DNA of 64,000 nt from CBDCVO01 sp965223085 (GTDB lineage Bacteria; Pseudomonadota; Gammaproteobacteria; Ga0077536), in NCBI GenBank assembly GCA_965223085.1, contig OZ244981.1:1-64000 (forward strand), written 5' to 3'. Shown here piece by piece: positions 54,131 to 63,122 of the stretch. Within the stretch, counting starts at the first letter, position 1. Each line of letters begins with the position of its first letter. The notes below the pieces were generated by a model. That model saw nothing but the letters and a program-made list of their open reading frames with translations. It did not search any database and had not been told where the DNA came from. The position numbers were made by a program, and so were the translations under genes.

Positions 54131-54934
54131 TTAGGGATCCCGAACGTGATCTGCCAAGGTTGGCGTTTGGCTGCGTAATTCCTCGCGTATGTGTTCGAGC
54201 AAGGCACGCACGGAAGGCCGCAAGCTAGGGACGAAACCCTCACGTTCGAGTTGAAACGGAATGCGTTCGCCGTGGTGTTCAAATGCTGGACCAATTTGTT
54301 CGAACTGCATACCATAGGATCGCAGGCGCCGCACGAGTTTTGGTTCCATGATCGCGTAGACGCGGTCCATACCGCGAATCAGTCCCAATGCTGCAGCGGC
54401 CAAATACAAACCCATGCCGATATTGGGAAAACCGCGGCGTTCGAGCCGATCGGGTACCGGTGACCAGCCGATTTCGGTGTGGGGCTGGGTCTTTTCCCCG
54501 CGACGGTGGCGATATTGGGAGACCACGGCGATGCGCGAAATCTCACCGCAGACCTTGCGCATGTCGGCGTCGCCAAATAAATCGACCTCGGCGCCGGCGG
54601 CCTGTAAGGCGAGCTCAAACGGGAACGGGGAGCTCGGATCGTGGCGATCACTAGTCACTAAACGCACGCAGCCAATGTATTTCTTCGTCGGTCGATGCTC
54701 CAGCAAACAATGGGCCGCGCGGCCATCAAAGGCATCCGACTCGCGACAATTTTGGAACTCGGCGCGGCTCTCCCAGGCGAGTTCCTCGGCATAGACGCTG
54801 TAACGGATGCGGTAAGCTTCGTCGATAAGCTCCGGCGTCGCAGCCCAAACGACGCGAAAATATTTTGCGAATGACTCGACAACGCGGTCGGTTTTCGCTT
54901 CTCGAAGACTGTGCATGGCTACCGCGGATCTCAT
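54131..54934 (-). CDS. PEP-CTERM/exosortase system-associated acyltransferase
   Basis: A 267-residue GNAT-fold protein related to autoinducer synthases: AYRIRYSVYAEELAWES, HCLLEHRPTKKYIGCVRLV, CGEISRIAVVSQYRHRR and FPNIGMGLYLAAAALGLIRG, with MEPKLVRRLRSYGMQFEQIG near the end. The combination matches the acyltransferase family found only with exosortase systems. It presumably transfers an acyl chain to an unknown substrate. First of two minus-strand genes with the MaoC-like protein. Confidence 0.9.
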   Translation of the reverse strand: MRSAVAMHSLREAKTDRVVESFAKYFRVVWAATPELIDEAYRIRYSVYAEELAWESRAEFQNCRESDAFDGRAAHCLLEHRPTKKYIGCVRLVTSDRHDPSSPFPFELALQAAGAEVDLFGDADMRKVCGEISRIAVVSQYRHRRGEKTQPHTEIGWSPVPDRLERRGFPNIGMGLYLAAAALGLIRGMDRVYAIMEPKLVRRLRSYGMQFEQIGPAFEHHGERIPFQLEREGFVPSLRPSVRALLEHIREELRSQTPTLADHVRDP

Positions 54935-55224
54935 TCTAATGAACTTAGTGCTCCGCTTACGATGTTAAAAAACTCCATTGAACAATCGCTTGCGTACTGT
55001 CCTGGCTCGCCGCGCTATACCAGGCAAACGAGCAGATCGTCATATAGGTAAGCGGCGTCGAGGCAGAATTGTTTATGCTTTTGGTAAAAAATTGTGAACA
55101 GGTTAGTTTCAAATCAAGGTACCGCCCCGCCTGATCGGCGACAATTTCCACATGAAAATTGACTATTTATTCCCAACGGCTAGCTGCCGATAGCATAACA
55201 GCGTGTAATAAGATCCTTGACGCC
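54935..55224. other. Divergent spacer with a doubtful small ORF
   Basis: About 290 bp between the acyltransferase (minus) and the GT2 gene (plus). A 64-codon minus-strand frame (54957-55151, GTG start) has no recognised similarity and no clear ribosome-binding site. Promoters for both genes should lie here, but none was convincing. Confidence 0.35.
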
Positions 55225-56247
55225 ATGAACGTCCCGCCCAAGCCCCTCGTTTCCTTGATCGTTCCGACCCGGGATCGGCACATGCTCTTAGAGGAAGCGC
55301 TCGCGAGCGTCGCCGCGCAAGAATTTGATGACTTGGAAGTCATCGTCATCGACGACGGCTCGACGAAACCTGTTTCACAGGCAGACCTAACGGCCTTGTC
55401 AGGACACGATGTCATCCTGCACCGCAACCCGGTTAGCTGTGGGATCGCGGCCGTTCGCGACCAAGGGGTTAAGCACGCGCGCGGCGAGTATATCGTGCAA
55501 CTGGATGATGACGATCAACTAGCGCCCGGGACTCTGGTCACGTTAATCGCGGAATTGCGCAAGAATACTCAGGTTGACGTGCTTCACTTTGGCGTCGCAG
55601 CGCTTGACGATCACAGTGGCGCGTTTGCACATAAACAGCACGTCGGCGTGCAGCGAATTCTAAATTCTGCCGCAGTCAGCGCCCTCGAAGGTTCGGTTTA
55701 TTATTTCGACAGCTCGATTTTTGCTGTGCTGCTCGACGGTGTACCACTGGCGTTCCAACGTCTCATGACCCGACGGAGCACTTGGCTCGACGTGCGGGAG
55801 ATGATCAGCGCCGTCTACGCCGCCCCTGCGCAACGTCGCAACCACTTCAGGCCCAGTGCTCGTCGCGATTTGCTCAATGAAGCCGAATGGACGATCTACG
55901 CTGCAACTAAATATCGTCTTGCTTATCTCGATATGCCACTGTACATGCAGCGCTGCACGGGACAACGCTATTTTTCCCGCGACGACCTCCAAGGCGAAAT
56001 GCTGACATCATCGATCGCGATGAAATCGACCCTGCATCACGGCGCCCAAGCAAACATTTTGCATTTCGGTAACTTAAAGGATAGCGCACGCCGTGCCTAT
56101 GCCAATAGTTGCGCGCAATTTGCCTACTGGCATATGCGAGAATCACGACCCAAGTTATCCCTGGCCTATGCGAAACATTCGCTGCTGCTGCGCCCGAGCT
56201 GGTCGGCGTTTAAGACCTTTCTCAAAGCGCTACTGCGTTCGCGTTAA
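55225..56247 (+). CDS. Family 2 glycosyltransferase
   Basis: A 340-residue GT-A enzyme: SLIVPTRDRHMLLEEALASV, FDDLEVIVIDDGS and the metal-binding LDDDDQLAPGTL, as in GT2 enzymes. ATG 55225 places the domain at the N-terminus; an open frame extends 22 codons upstream to a TTG. Its 3' end overlaps the convergent membrane-protein gene by 18 bp. Likely role in exopolysaccharide or glycolipid assembly, in keeping with the exosortase context. Donor and acceptor unknown. Confidence 0.88.
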   Translation: MNVPPKPLVSLIVPTRDRHMLLEEALASVAAQEFDDLEVIVIDDGSTKPVSQADLTALSGHDVILHRNPVSCGIAAVRDQGVKHARGEYIVQLDDDDQLAPGTLVTLIAELRKNTQVDVLHFGVAALDDHSGAFAHKQHVGVQRILNSAAVSALEGSVYYFDSSIFAVLLDGVPLAFQRLMTRRSTWLDVREMISAVYAAPAQRRNHFRPSARRDLLNEAEWTIYAATKYRLAYLDMPLYMQRCTGQRYFSRDDLQGEMLTSSIAMKSTLHHGAQANILHFGNLKDSARRAYANSCAQFAYWHMRESRPKLSLAYAKHSLLLRPSWSAFKTFLKALLRSR

Positions 56248-58437
56248 CTGCAATAGCGAGAACTGGGCGCCACGGTGGGCCACTTCGAACACCGGCGAGG
56301 CGGGCAGATGGCGATTATCCACCAAGATATGGGTGATCGCGTGTGCCGCAGCCAAGCCTGCGAACTCATCCGCGTGCCGGTCGAGACGCGCATATTGATA
56401 GCGTTGCTGGACCCGGCGGCGATAGAGATATGCGGCGCCCAGTGCCGGATTACACACCACGCCATCGGCGTACTTCAAACCCCACCAATAGTTCCTTTTC
56501 GCAAAAACCGAAAACGTATCATCGCGCAAGGCCAAGAACACGAAAGCTTGCGGGGGCAGGCGCGCTGCGAGCGCGCGCTCGTAGTCACGCAGCGCGCGTT
56601 GCTCTACCGTTAGGTTACTCAAGGTCCCCCGCTCGGTACGGTAGAGGCCCGCCGAGATAGCCGTCGGTAAAATTAAAAAGATCGCCGCCACACTCAACAA
56701 TGCCGCGGGGCGCAGTCGCGTTTCCACTGCGCGCAGGCGCCGTAGCGCGAGGTGATCGCGGCTGATCAATAATCCCAGTACCAGGGTAAGCACCGCTAGG
56801 GCGAGTAACTGCAGCAAATGATCGGGGCGCCCTTCGGGAAGCCGCGCGAACCCAGCGACGAATTCAGATAACAACGGTAACGCCGCGGTCCCGCCCCACC
56901 CCCCGGGGCTCAGCGCAAGCATGACGACAATAGCAATTATCATCGCGGTCACGATCGCGGCACGCCGAAAGTGACCGGCACCCACATCGCGAGGTGTCAG
57001 CCAAGGCAAGGTCAACAGAACCATGAACGCTTCCAAGTGGTGCAATCCTGCGTAGTCGAAAGCAAGCGTCAAAGGAAATAAGGCGACCAACTCGTTCTTG
57101 CGCACGAGCACAAGGGCTATCAAATAGCAGGACACCAAGAGCCGCTGCAAGCGCGGCGACAAGAGCTCAGGCGTTTCCAGCCCTAGAGTCGCCACGATCG
57201 CCGCGATCGCAAGCAGAAATCCGACGCGTAACCACAGCGGTGCCGCGCGCCCTTTGATTTGCAGGTTATGCACAAAACATATCGCCACCAACACCCACAC
57301 GCCGAGCAAAATGCAGATTGCTGCTACCCCCATCATGATTTTACTGTCGGTATCGTCGATGCGCGCGGAGTCGAAGCTGCAGCGCGCCGCGGCGAACACG
57401 AGGCAGAAAGCCAATATCGTGATGAAGGTGTCACAACGCATGAATTGCAAGTCGAAGATAATTTTTGAGGTGACAAATAGCGGTGCAACAACCCCTACTA
57501 TAAAAAATGTTAGGTTGGTCGTGAACAGCAAAGCGACTTCGTCGCGTCGCTGAGTTAAATATAAGATGGCCATAGCGCCGGTCATTACCGACATCACGAA
57601 CGAGCCGATCGCGGTGCTGTCACTAGCCTGGATAAAATAATGGTAGGGATAAAAATTCCACAGAAAATTCAAGTAATCCTCGCCACTTGTGCCGTGCACG
57701 GTGGCGCTAAGAATATGTAATACCCAAGCGATTACCGGTAATCCGACCGCGACATAAACGAGGCCGGGTGCAAACAAGTCGCGCGGGCTAATTCTTCTAC
57801 CGGACGCCAAACTTTGTCCCAACTGTGCAATATACATTGCCGCACCCGCCCATAGGCCCATAAAGACGTTGCAATTTAGCGCCAGTCCTGCCCACAGCGC
57901 CGCACCCTTGTAGCGACCTTCTAGGCCGGCGGAGTAAGATATCAGAACACAGGCGATGGCGATCGAGGTGTGATTTGCATAGGTGATCAATAAATCTGAG
58001 CGCGAGATCGGTGTAAATGTTTGCAGCGCACCAGAAAAAGAAAGGATAGTCGCACCGACTAATGCCGAAATCTTATCGTTCGACACGACATAAATAATGC
58101 GGAAAACCGCATAGAGCGTTAAACAGCGCGCAAAAAAATGCAGCGCGAAAAATGCAGTCGGCAAATCGCGTACGAATGTCGCACGTGCCAATAGCCACCA
58201 AATGACGGTGCAATAATTTTTTAGCGCTTCTATAAACGGATTGTCGGCGAACAGTGTCGCGTCGCGATACTTTTCTATGATTGCGATGTGCGTCGCATTG
58301 TTGTTGATGCCAAAGTCCCAGCCTTGATAAAGAATAGAGAGCGCACTCGCAGCACATATCCATACGCACGTGAGCACGCCCCAGCCGACCTCCCGCGTCA
58401 CAAACTGCGGCACACTCGCTCTTAGTGCGTGATTCAC
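56230..58437 (-). CDS. Polytopic membrane protein of the HprK-related operon
   Basis: A 735-residue protein with at least a dozen TM helices spread to about residue 620 and a soluble C-terminal part. The early loop GINNNATHIAIIEKYRDATL and FADNPFIEALKNYCTVIWWL resembles DUF6798/GT-C-type proteins, which are lipid-linked glycosyltransferase relatives, but no catalytic motif is certain. GTG start overlaps the nucleotidyltransferase stop by 4 nt. It is last in a five-gene coupled operon, so it probably works with the kinase and secreted protein. Confidence 0.75.
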   Translation of the reverse strand: MNHALRASVPQFVTREVGWGVLTCVWICAASALSILYQGWDFGINNNATHIAIIEKYRDATLFADNPFIEALKNYCTVIWWLLARATFVRDLPTAFFALHFFARCLTLYAVFRIIYVVSNDKISALVGATILSFSGALQTFTPISRSDLLITYANHTSIAIACVLISYSAGLEGRYKGAALWAGLALNCNVFMGLWAGAAMYIAQLGQSLASGRRISPRDLFAPGLVYVAVGLPVIAWVLHILSATVHGTSGEDYLNFLWNFYPYHYFIQASDSTAIGSFVMSVMTGAMAILYLTQRRDEVALLFTTNLTFFIVGVVAPLFVTSKIIFDLQFMRCDTFITILAFCLVFAAARCSFDSARIDDTDSKIMMGVAAICILLGVWVLVAICFVHNLQIKGRAAPLWLRVGFLLAIAAIVATLGLETPELLSPRLQRLLVSCYLIALVLVRKNELVALFPLTLAFDYAGLHHLEAFMVLLTLPWLTPRDVGAGHFRRAAIVTAMIIAIVVMLALSPGGWGGTAALPLLSEFVAGFARLPEGRPDHLLQLLALAVLTLVLGLLISRDHLALRRLRAVETRLRPAALLSVAAIFLILPTAISAGLYRTERGTLSNLTVEQRALRDYERALAARLPPQAFVFLALRDDTFSVFAKRNYWWGLKYADGVVCNPALGAAYLYRRRVQQRYQYARLDRHADEFAGLAAAHAITHILVDNRHLPASPVFEVAHRGAQFSLLQLTRTQ

Positions 58438-59528
58438 GGGTTAGGTTGAAAGCTCTTGCGAAGCAAATGAGGCAGCAACAAATGCACCGGCATGCGCAAA
58501 TAGTGACCGCGCACATAAAGTGCGGTGCGGGCGAGATTCGCGCGCAAAGAATCGCAACTTGGATGCCGTGGCGTGAACGCGCAACTGAACAAACGATCCA
58601 TGTACCTACGCCATGAATCCGTCCGTGCGACGGACTCCAAGCGTACGCAAAACGCATGCGGCAGTTCAGTTCCTAAGATCTTACGCGTGAAGTGCGCCGC
58701 ATAGTAAAGCGATTGTTGCAAGTCTAGTTCGGCCGCGCGGTCCAGCAACGTATCCAGCGACGGGTCGCACTCGCAAACATCGCGAAACAGGTAGTCGAGA
58801 TCGACCAAATCTCGCAGCCCGTGATCGAACTCGCCCTCGTGAAACAAATGCGCAGCGCTATGCAACAACATGTCTTGTGGCGACAATGTACGAAAATTCG
58901 CAAGGTCACCGTCGAGCGGCACCGCCGCGGCGAAAAGCTGCGTCGGGTCTAATTGTTCGCGCGACGTTAGCGGCAAGATCGTGTGATGCACATCGATGTC
59001 TGTCGCCCGTTTGATGTGCATCATCGGTGGCAGCTGATGCATCCAGGTGCGATAGTATTTTTCATCATAGGCCGAGACACCTTGCATTAACCAACCGGCG
59101 TTGCGCAGCGCTTGCTCGGCGCGCGCCAAAGCAGTTTGCGGAATGAGCACATCGACATCGCTGAATACGCGCCCACGGGCGAGTGCGATGCCGCGTGCGA
59201 CATAAGCTGCACCTTTGAGGATCACGGGCTGCAGATCCAAAGGCGCCAACGCAGCGTCGATGAAACGCAGTTCTTGCAACACATCCAAACGATGTTTATC
59301 CGCTAAAATGCGCGCCGCCTCGAGATGGCGCCGCGGCGCCGCAGGGATATTTGCGATCAAGCCGCGCGCGGCAAATCGGTGCTGCAACTCCGCTAGCAAC
59401 AGCACGCGACGCGCTTGGTGAACGATTTGATCCCAATCGGCGAGCGAGCAATCAACTACCCGTTCGGGGTAGCGCCACGCGCGTTCGATGATCGGTCTGG
59501 AAGCAGGCACCGCAGTGGTTCTACTCAC
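58434..59528 (-). CDS. Nucleotidyltransferase-family protein (NTP_transf_5 type)
   Basis: A 364-residue protein. LDLQPVILKGAAYVARGIAL and GRVFSDVDVLIPQTALARAE carry the Gly-Lys and Asp-x-Asp features of this nucleotidyltransferase family; a conserved His region follows (MMHIKRATDIDVHHTILPL, LLHSAAHLFHEGEFD). Such proteins are standard companions of HprK-related kinase A and PqqD-like genes. The substrate is unknown. GTG start overlaps the kinase stop by 4 nt and the downstream gene by 4 nt. Confidence 0.88.
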   Translation of the reverse strand: MSRTTAVPASRPIIERAWRYPERVVDCSLADWDQIVHQARRVLLLAELQHRFAARGLIANIPAAPRRHLEAARILADKHRLDVLQELRFIDAALAPLDLQPVILKGAAYVARGIALARGRVFSDVDVLIPQTALARAEQALRNAGWLMQGVSAYDEKYYRTWMHQLPPMMHIKRATDIDVHHTILPLTSREQLDPTQLFAAAVPLDGDLANFRTLSPQDMLLHSAAHLFHEGEFDHGLRDLVDLDYLFRDVCECDPSLDTLLDRAAELDLQQSLYYAAHFTRKILGTELPHAFCVRLESVARTDSWRRYMDRLFSCAFTPRHPSCDSLRANLARTALYVRGHYLRMPVHLLLPHLLRKSFQPNP

Positions 59529-60451
59529 GCTACGCCGTTAGCGCACTGGTGGGTGACAAAATCCGTCACCGCGGCGACACCGCGCGCCAAATGTCCGTAT
59601 TCAAACGACACGCTTTCGCAATCATCGACTAAGGCAGCAACGCGCTGAAAAGCGGCCTCACCCAGCACGCCAAAATTAAACCCTTGCTCGGCGAGGTCGA
59701 GGCAGGCGCGCGCTTTCGATCGTTGCATGAACTTGGGTTCGGCATCCGGTGTGTAACGTGGCAACAATATCGCGACGGCTCGTGCCGGGCGATCTGCGGC
59801 AGCCACGCTTGCGGGCGGTGGTTTCATTAACGCAACCGTCCCCTTCGCCGTGTCGCTTGCTTCCGCGCTGAAGACCGCCTCAGGTGCAAACGCCTTGATT
59901 ACGCCGATGGAAGCATTTTTTAAATTGATCGGTCTCACCAAAGGCCAAATCAAGCCGCTCGCGACATCGACCAAAGTCAGTTCATCGGATAACAAACGCC
60001 AACCACGCGCGACGAGCCCCGCGCATAACGTGCTTTTCCCCGCCCCGGGCGGACCCGGCATGATCAGCGCTTTGTCGTCGCGCGCGATCACTGCGGCATG
60101 GATCACCAAGTACTGATGAGCGTACATCGCGACACACCAGTTCAAACCCCATTCGAACAGTGGGTAGGCCTGATCTGCCGGCAACGGTTTAAACGGCGTC
60201 GAACCGTTGAAGTAGAACAAAACTTGCGGTCGATACCAACGCCGCAGCGACTTCGGCGGTGCCACGGCCACGGGAAAATCGGCGAAACCTGAATCGTCTA
60301 GGCGATGTTCGCCATAGAGACGCACTATTTCGCGGGTCAGGGCTGCACACGGCGAGTGCGCGCGAACCACAAACGGTCCGGTGCGAAAACTCAAGCCGGC
60401 GCCCGTCAAGCGTGCCCCTACCTCACGGCGCGGCACTTCGGCTAGCTTCAT
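59525..60451 (-). CDS. HprK-related kinase A
   Basis: A 308-residue protein with an N-terminal domain (SLRRWYRPQVLFYFNG, FEWGLNWCVAMYAHQYLVIH) and an HPr-kinase-like P-loop, MPGPPGAGKSTLCAGL (residues 131-146), followed by LLSDELTLVD. It lacks the full HPr kinase length and has no HPr/PTS gene nearby, as is usual for the HprK-rel-A group. It may phosphorylate a peptide or small ligand. It overlaps the PqqD-like gene by 4 nt (ATGA) and the nucleotidyltransferase gene by 4 nt. Confidence 0.9.
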   Translation of the reverse strand: MKLAEVPRREVGARLTGAGLSFRTGPFVVRAHSPCAALTREIVRLYGEHRLDDSGFADFPVAVAPPKSLRRWYRPQVLFYFNGSTPFKPLPADQAYPLFEWGLNWCVAMYAHQYLVIHAAVIARDDKALIMPGPPGAGKSTLCAGLVARGWRLLSDELTLVDVASGLIWPLVRPINLKNASIGVIKAFAPEAVFSAEASDTAKGTVALMKPPPASVAAADRPARAVAILLPRYTPDAEPKFMQRSKARACLDLAEQGFNFGVLGEAAFQRVAALVDDCESVSFEYGHLARGVAAVTDFVTHQCANGVA

Positions 60452-60774
60452 TCCGTTATTTCGATCAGCTGCAGTTGAGATAGTTTATCGATAATCGTCG
60501 CGATCATCGTTATCGCATTATCGGCAACTTCGGGCGTGGAATGAAGCGTGAGACGATCTTTAAGCTCGGCGACGGTAATGGTTTCACCCGCTACCAGCGC
60601 CTCGAGAACCAAGGTGTACTCTGCATCGAGATAATGCAGATCACCTGCTTGCCGATCATAGAGAACTTGTTCGCCCTGCCAGCGTTTGGCCACCAGTTCG
60701 GCGCGCTCGCGGCGCTTAACGCTGACGCCATCAAGCGCGCGCTGCGATGCGTCAGCAGTGCCGCCTTTAGACAA
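60448..60774 (-). CDS. PqqD-like peptide chaperone of the HprK-rel-A system
   Basis: A 108-residue protein with a PqqD/RRE-like winged-helix core: AGDLHYLDAEYTLVLEALVAG, ITVAELKDRL and TMIATIIDKLSQLQLIE. PqqD-type domains bind leader peptides of modified peptides. The TTG start overlaps the stop of the secreted-protein gene by 8 nt, and the stop overlaps the kinase start by 4 nt. The upstream secreted protein is the obvious candidate partner, which is inference from position. Confidence 0.87.
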   Translation of the reverse strand: MSKGGTADASQRALDGVSVKRRERAELVAKRWQGEQVLYDRQAGDLHYLDAEYTLVLEALVAGETITVAELKDRLTLHSTPEVADNAITMIATIIDKLSQLQLIEITE

Positions 60775-61291
60775 CCCCGTTCAGAATGAGTAGGTCGGGC
60801 AGGCAAGGATCGTTGGGAATTACCCACTGTCGTAACGTAATCGCGTTGATCCCGTAGGCTGATTCGCCGTACGTTGCGATATTCAGCTCGGCGGCGACGA
60901 TATTGGCAAGAATGCTCTGATCGCCCAAATCTAGGGCCGCCGCCAGAGTTAGATCAGGGTCCTGCAGCGGGATACTGTGGCCCGTGTACTGATCGCTGAA
61001 CTTTATCGTCTGGTAATCGTTCGGCACGGCGCCGGAACTGACCCACTCGCTTGGTGAATCGCCCACACATTTCACCATATTGGCACCCGACATGTTGCCC
61101 GACATGCGCCCGGAGACCGAACACATGTTCGCCATCGCCGGGCGATTCGCGAGCGTCAGTAACACCGGCGCGCTCGCTGTCGCGAAGCGGCGGCGGCTCA
61201 AGTTGACGTCCTTGACGTCCGCTTGTGGTGATGTGCTTTCAGCATCCGTGCCGGCTGATCGGTGCTGTACCTCTGTATCTTGTTTGTCCAT
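60767..61291 (-). CDS. Secreted protein with Tat-like signal, lead gene of the HprK-rel-A operon
   Basis: A 174-residue protein from ATG 61291 (AGGAG nine nt upstream; an 11-codon extension is open). Residues 32-37 are SRRRFA, then a short hydrophobic run APVLLTLA and an Ala-Met-Ala cut site near 54, a Tat-type signal. The mature part has SVSGRMSGNMSGANMVKC, SPSEWVSSG and LTLRQW-like motifs, with three Cys. No catalytic motif. Its gene overlaps the PqqD-like gene, so it may be the substrate of the downstream enzymes. No established family name was recognised. Confidence 0.75.
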   Translation of the reverse strand: MDKQDTEVQHRSAGTDAESTSPQADVKDVNLSRRRFATASAPVLLTLANRPAMANMCSVSGRMSGNMSGANMVKCVGDSPSEWVSSGAVPNDYQTIKFSDQYTGHSIPLQDPDLTLAAALDLGDQSILANIVAAELNIATYGESAYGINAITLRQWVIPNDPCLPDLLILNGVV

Positions 61292-61769
61292 CGTTGTTCG
61301 CTCCTCGCCGTAATTGGTCCGCATCTATGCGATCACGGCGATGCTTTAAAACGTAATTCTAAAATCTGTATAACTAAAGCCTTTGCTGCAAACCGTGCAA
61401 AATTCGTTCCGCACAATCCTTATTGCTGCACTTTCAAGGTATTAGGCTATTTCTCTAGCGACCTACACTATTATGGAGGCAACGCTTGTAAAATTCTTTG
61501 ACACGCTTGGCAGATAGTTTATGACATCGCTCGCATTTCTCGGCATCGTACCGCGCCAAAGCTCGCCGTCGTCATACTGGCCATCGCGCCTAGATACCCG
61601 CCTAGCTTGCGGTAAACCGCAGCGGAAATCTATAGGCCATTGTAAAAAAACGATTTATTGGAACAAAAACCGCCCACCCACGACGCCTCAAGGCAAGGCA
61701 GCCGCGGTGGCCGGCGTAAAATTGCTTGACAGAATCTCCGCATCACCACGGCGCCACCCCGCTGGCGAA
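61292..61769. other. Intergenic region upstream of the HprK-rel-A operon
   Basis: About 480 bp between prsR and the secreted-protein gene. The operon's ribosome-binding site is at about 61303-61308 and the region to 61500 is AT-rich, so a promoter is expected there. No sigma-54 -24/-12 match was found. The plus-strand open frame starting at 61521 runs antisense through prsR and is not a gene. Confidence 0.45.
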
Positions 61770-63122
61770 CTAGGCGCCGGACGGGAAGTTATATTTTTTC
61801 AGCAAATGATAAACGGTGGGCCGGCTGACACCGAGGATTTCCGCCGCTTTGCCGATCTGGCCGTCTGCCACCGCCAACGCTTGCTGCACCGCAGTCGATT
61901 CCGCTTCGTAGCGCACCTCACGAAGCGACTTAAAACCGATACTGGCCGGCGCGTCGAGCTCGAGGTCGTGCGCTTCGATGAGGCGGCCTTCGGCCATGAT
62001 GCTGGCTCGTTTAATACGATTTTCCAACTCACGCACATTGCCGGGCCAATCGTGGTGCTCGATCGCGGCGAGGGCGGGATCACTGAAATCTCGCGCTTGG
62101 GTTGTGCCCTCGGCGCGAAATTTGCTCAACAGCGCCCGCGCGATCAAAATAGCGTCACCGGTTCTTTCGCGTAGCGGCGGAATGGTTAACGTCAACTCGC
62201 TGACCCGATAGTAGAGGTCTTCGCGAAAATCACCCGCGGCGATCAACGCTTGCAGGTCTTTGTGGGTCGCGCATATGACGCGAAGGTCGACCGGGATCTC
62301 GGCGCGACCGCCGAGACGCTCGACCACGCGTTCCTGTAAGAATCGCAATAGCTTCGCTTGCAAAGCAGTGGGCAAATCACCCATTTCGTCGAGCAGCAAA
62401 GTGCCCCCATCAGCGAATTCCAACTTGCCCTTGGTTTGCTTCGAGGCCCCCGTGAAAGCCCCTTTTTCGTAACCAAACAACTCGCTTTCTAGCAACGTCT
62501 CGGGAATCGCCGCGCAATTAATCGCGACGAACCGTGCATCGCGGCGATCGCTAAGCTCGTGCAGTGCCCGCGCGAGAATTTCTTTACCGGTGCCGCTCTC
62601 TCCTTGCAGCAGCACAGTGGTGTCGGTCGGTGCGATGCGCTCCAGGCGACGGCAAACTTCGACCATGGCGGAACTCGCGCCGATAATTCCGTCTAAGGGT
62701 TCCCGCTGTTTGGCAGTGAGCTTGAGATTTTCAGCCTCTAATTCGTGCAAATGGAACGCCCGCTCGACGATCAAGCGTAGTACATCGGCATCAATGGGCT
62801 TTTCGTAGAAGTCATAAGCGCCTTGGGCTACCGCGCGCACCGCCACTTCCCGATCGTCGTTGCCAGTCACGACAATTACTTTTGTCGTTGGCGCCGCGCC
62901 TAGGATTTCTTCGAGCGCGAGCAAACCCTCAGACGCATTGGCAGGATCGGGTGGCAAGCCGAGGTCCAGGGTTACAACTTGGGGTGCGTCCGCGGCCAGT
63001 TTTTTCAAGGCTTCAGCACGGTCCCCTGCGATTTTGACGTTATAACCCTCGAACGCCCATTTAAGTTGTTTTTGTAACCCTGGGTCGTCATCCACGACCA
63101 AAATCGTTTGCTTTGCGGCCAT
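61770..63122 (-). CDS. prsR: PEP-CTERM-box response regulator PrsR (sigma-54 activator)
   Basis: A 450-residue NtrC-class regulator. The receiver domain has acidic DDD at 11-13 and the phospho-acceptor D53 in VVTLDLGLPP. The AAA+ domain has Walker A GESGTGKE near 174, the sigma-54 contact ESELFGYEKGAFTGA and GGTLLLDEMGDLP. The C-terminal Fis helix-turn-helix is GQIGKAAEILGVSRPTVYHLL. Length and receiver sequence match PrsR. It should activate EPS and PEP-CTERM genes with sigma-54. Its ATG overlaps the prsK stop by 1 nt. Confidence 0.92.
   Translation of the reverse strand: MAAKQTILVVDDDPGLQKQLKWAFEGYNVKIAGDRAEALKKLAADAPQVVTLDLGLPPDPANASEGLLALEEILGAAPTTKVIVVTGNDDREVAVRAVAQGAYDFYEKPIDADVLRLIVERAFHLHELEAENLKLTAKQREPLDGIIGASSAMVEVCRRLERIAPTDTTVLLQGESGTGKEILARALHELSDRRDARFVAINCAAIPETLLESELFGYEKGAFTGASKQTKGKLEFADGGTLLLDEMGDLPTALQAKLLRFLQERVVERLGGRAEIPVDLRVICATHKDLQALIAAGDFREDLYYRVSELTLTIPPLRERTGDAILIARALLSKFRAEGTTQARDFSDPALAAIEHHDWPGNVRELENRIKRASIMAEGRLIEAHDLELDAPASIGFKSLREVRYEAESTAVQQALAVADGQIGKAAEILGVSRPTVYHLLKKYNFPSGA

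Noticed and set aside
54957..55151. A 64-codon minus-strand ORF upstream of the acyltransferase
   Set aside because: GTG start, no ribosome-binding site and no recognised family; listed only as doubtful within the spacer.
61521..62174. A 217-codon plus-strand ORF
   Set aside because: About 400 nt of it run antisense through the Fis and AAA+ coding region of prsR; it has no recognisable domain, and long antisense frames are common in this sequence.
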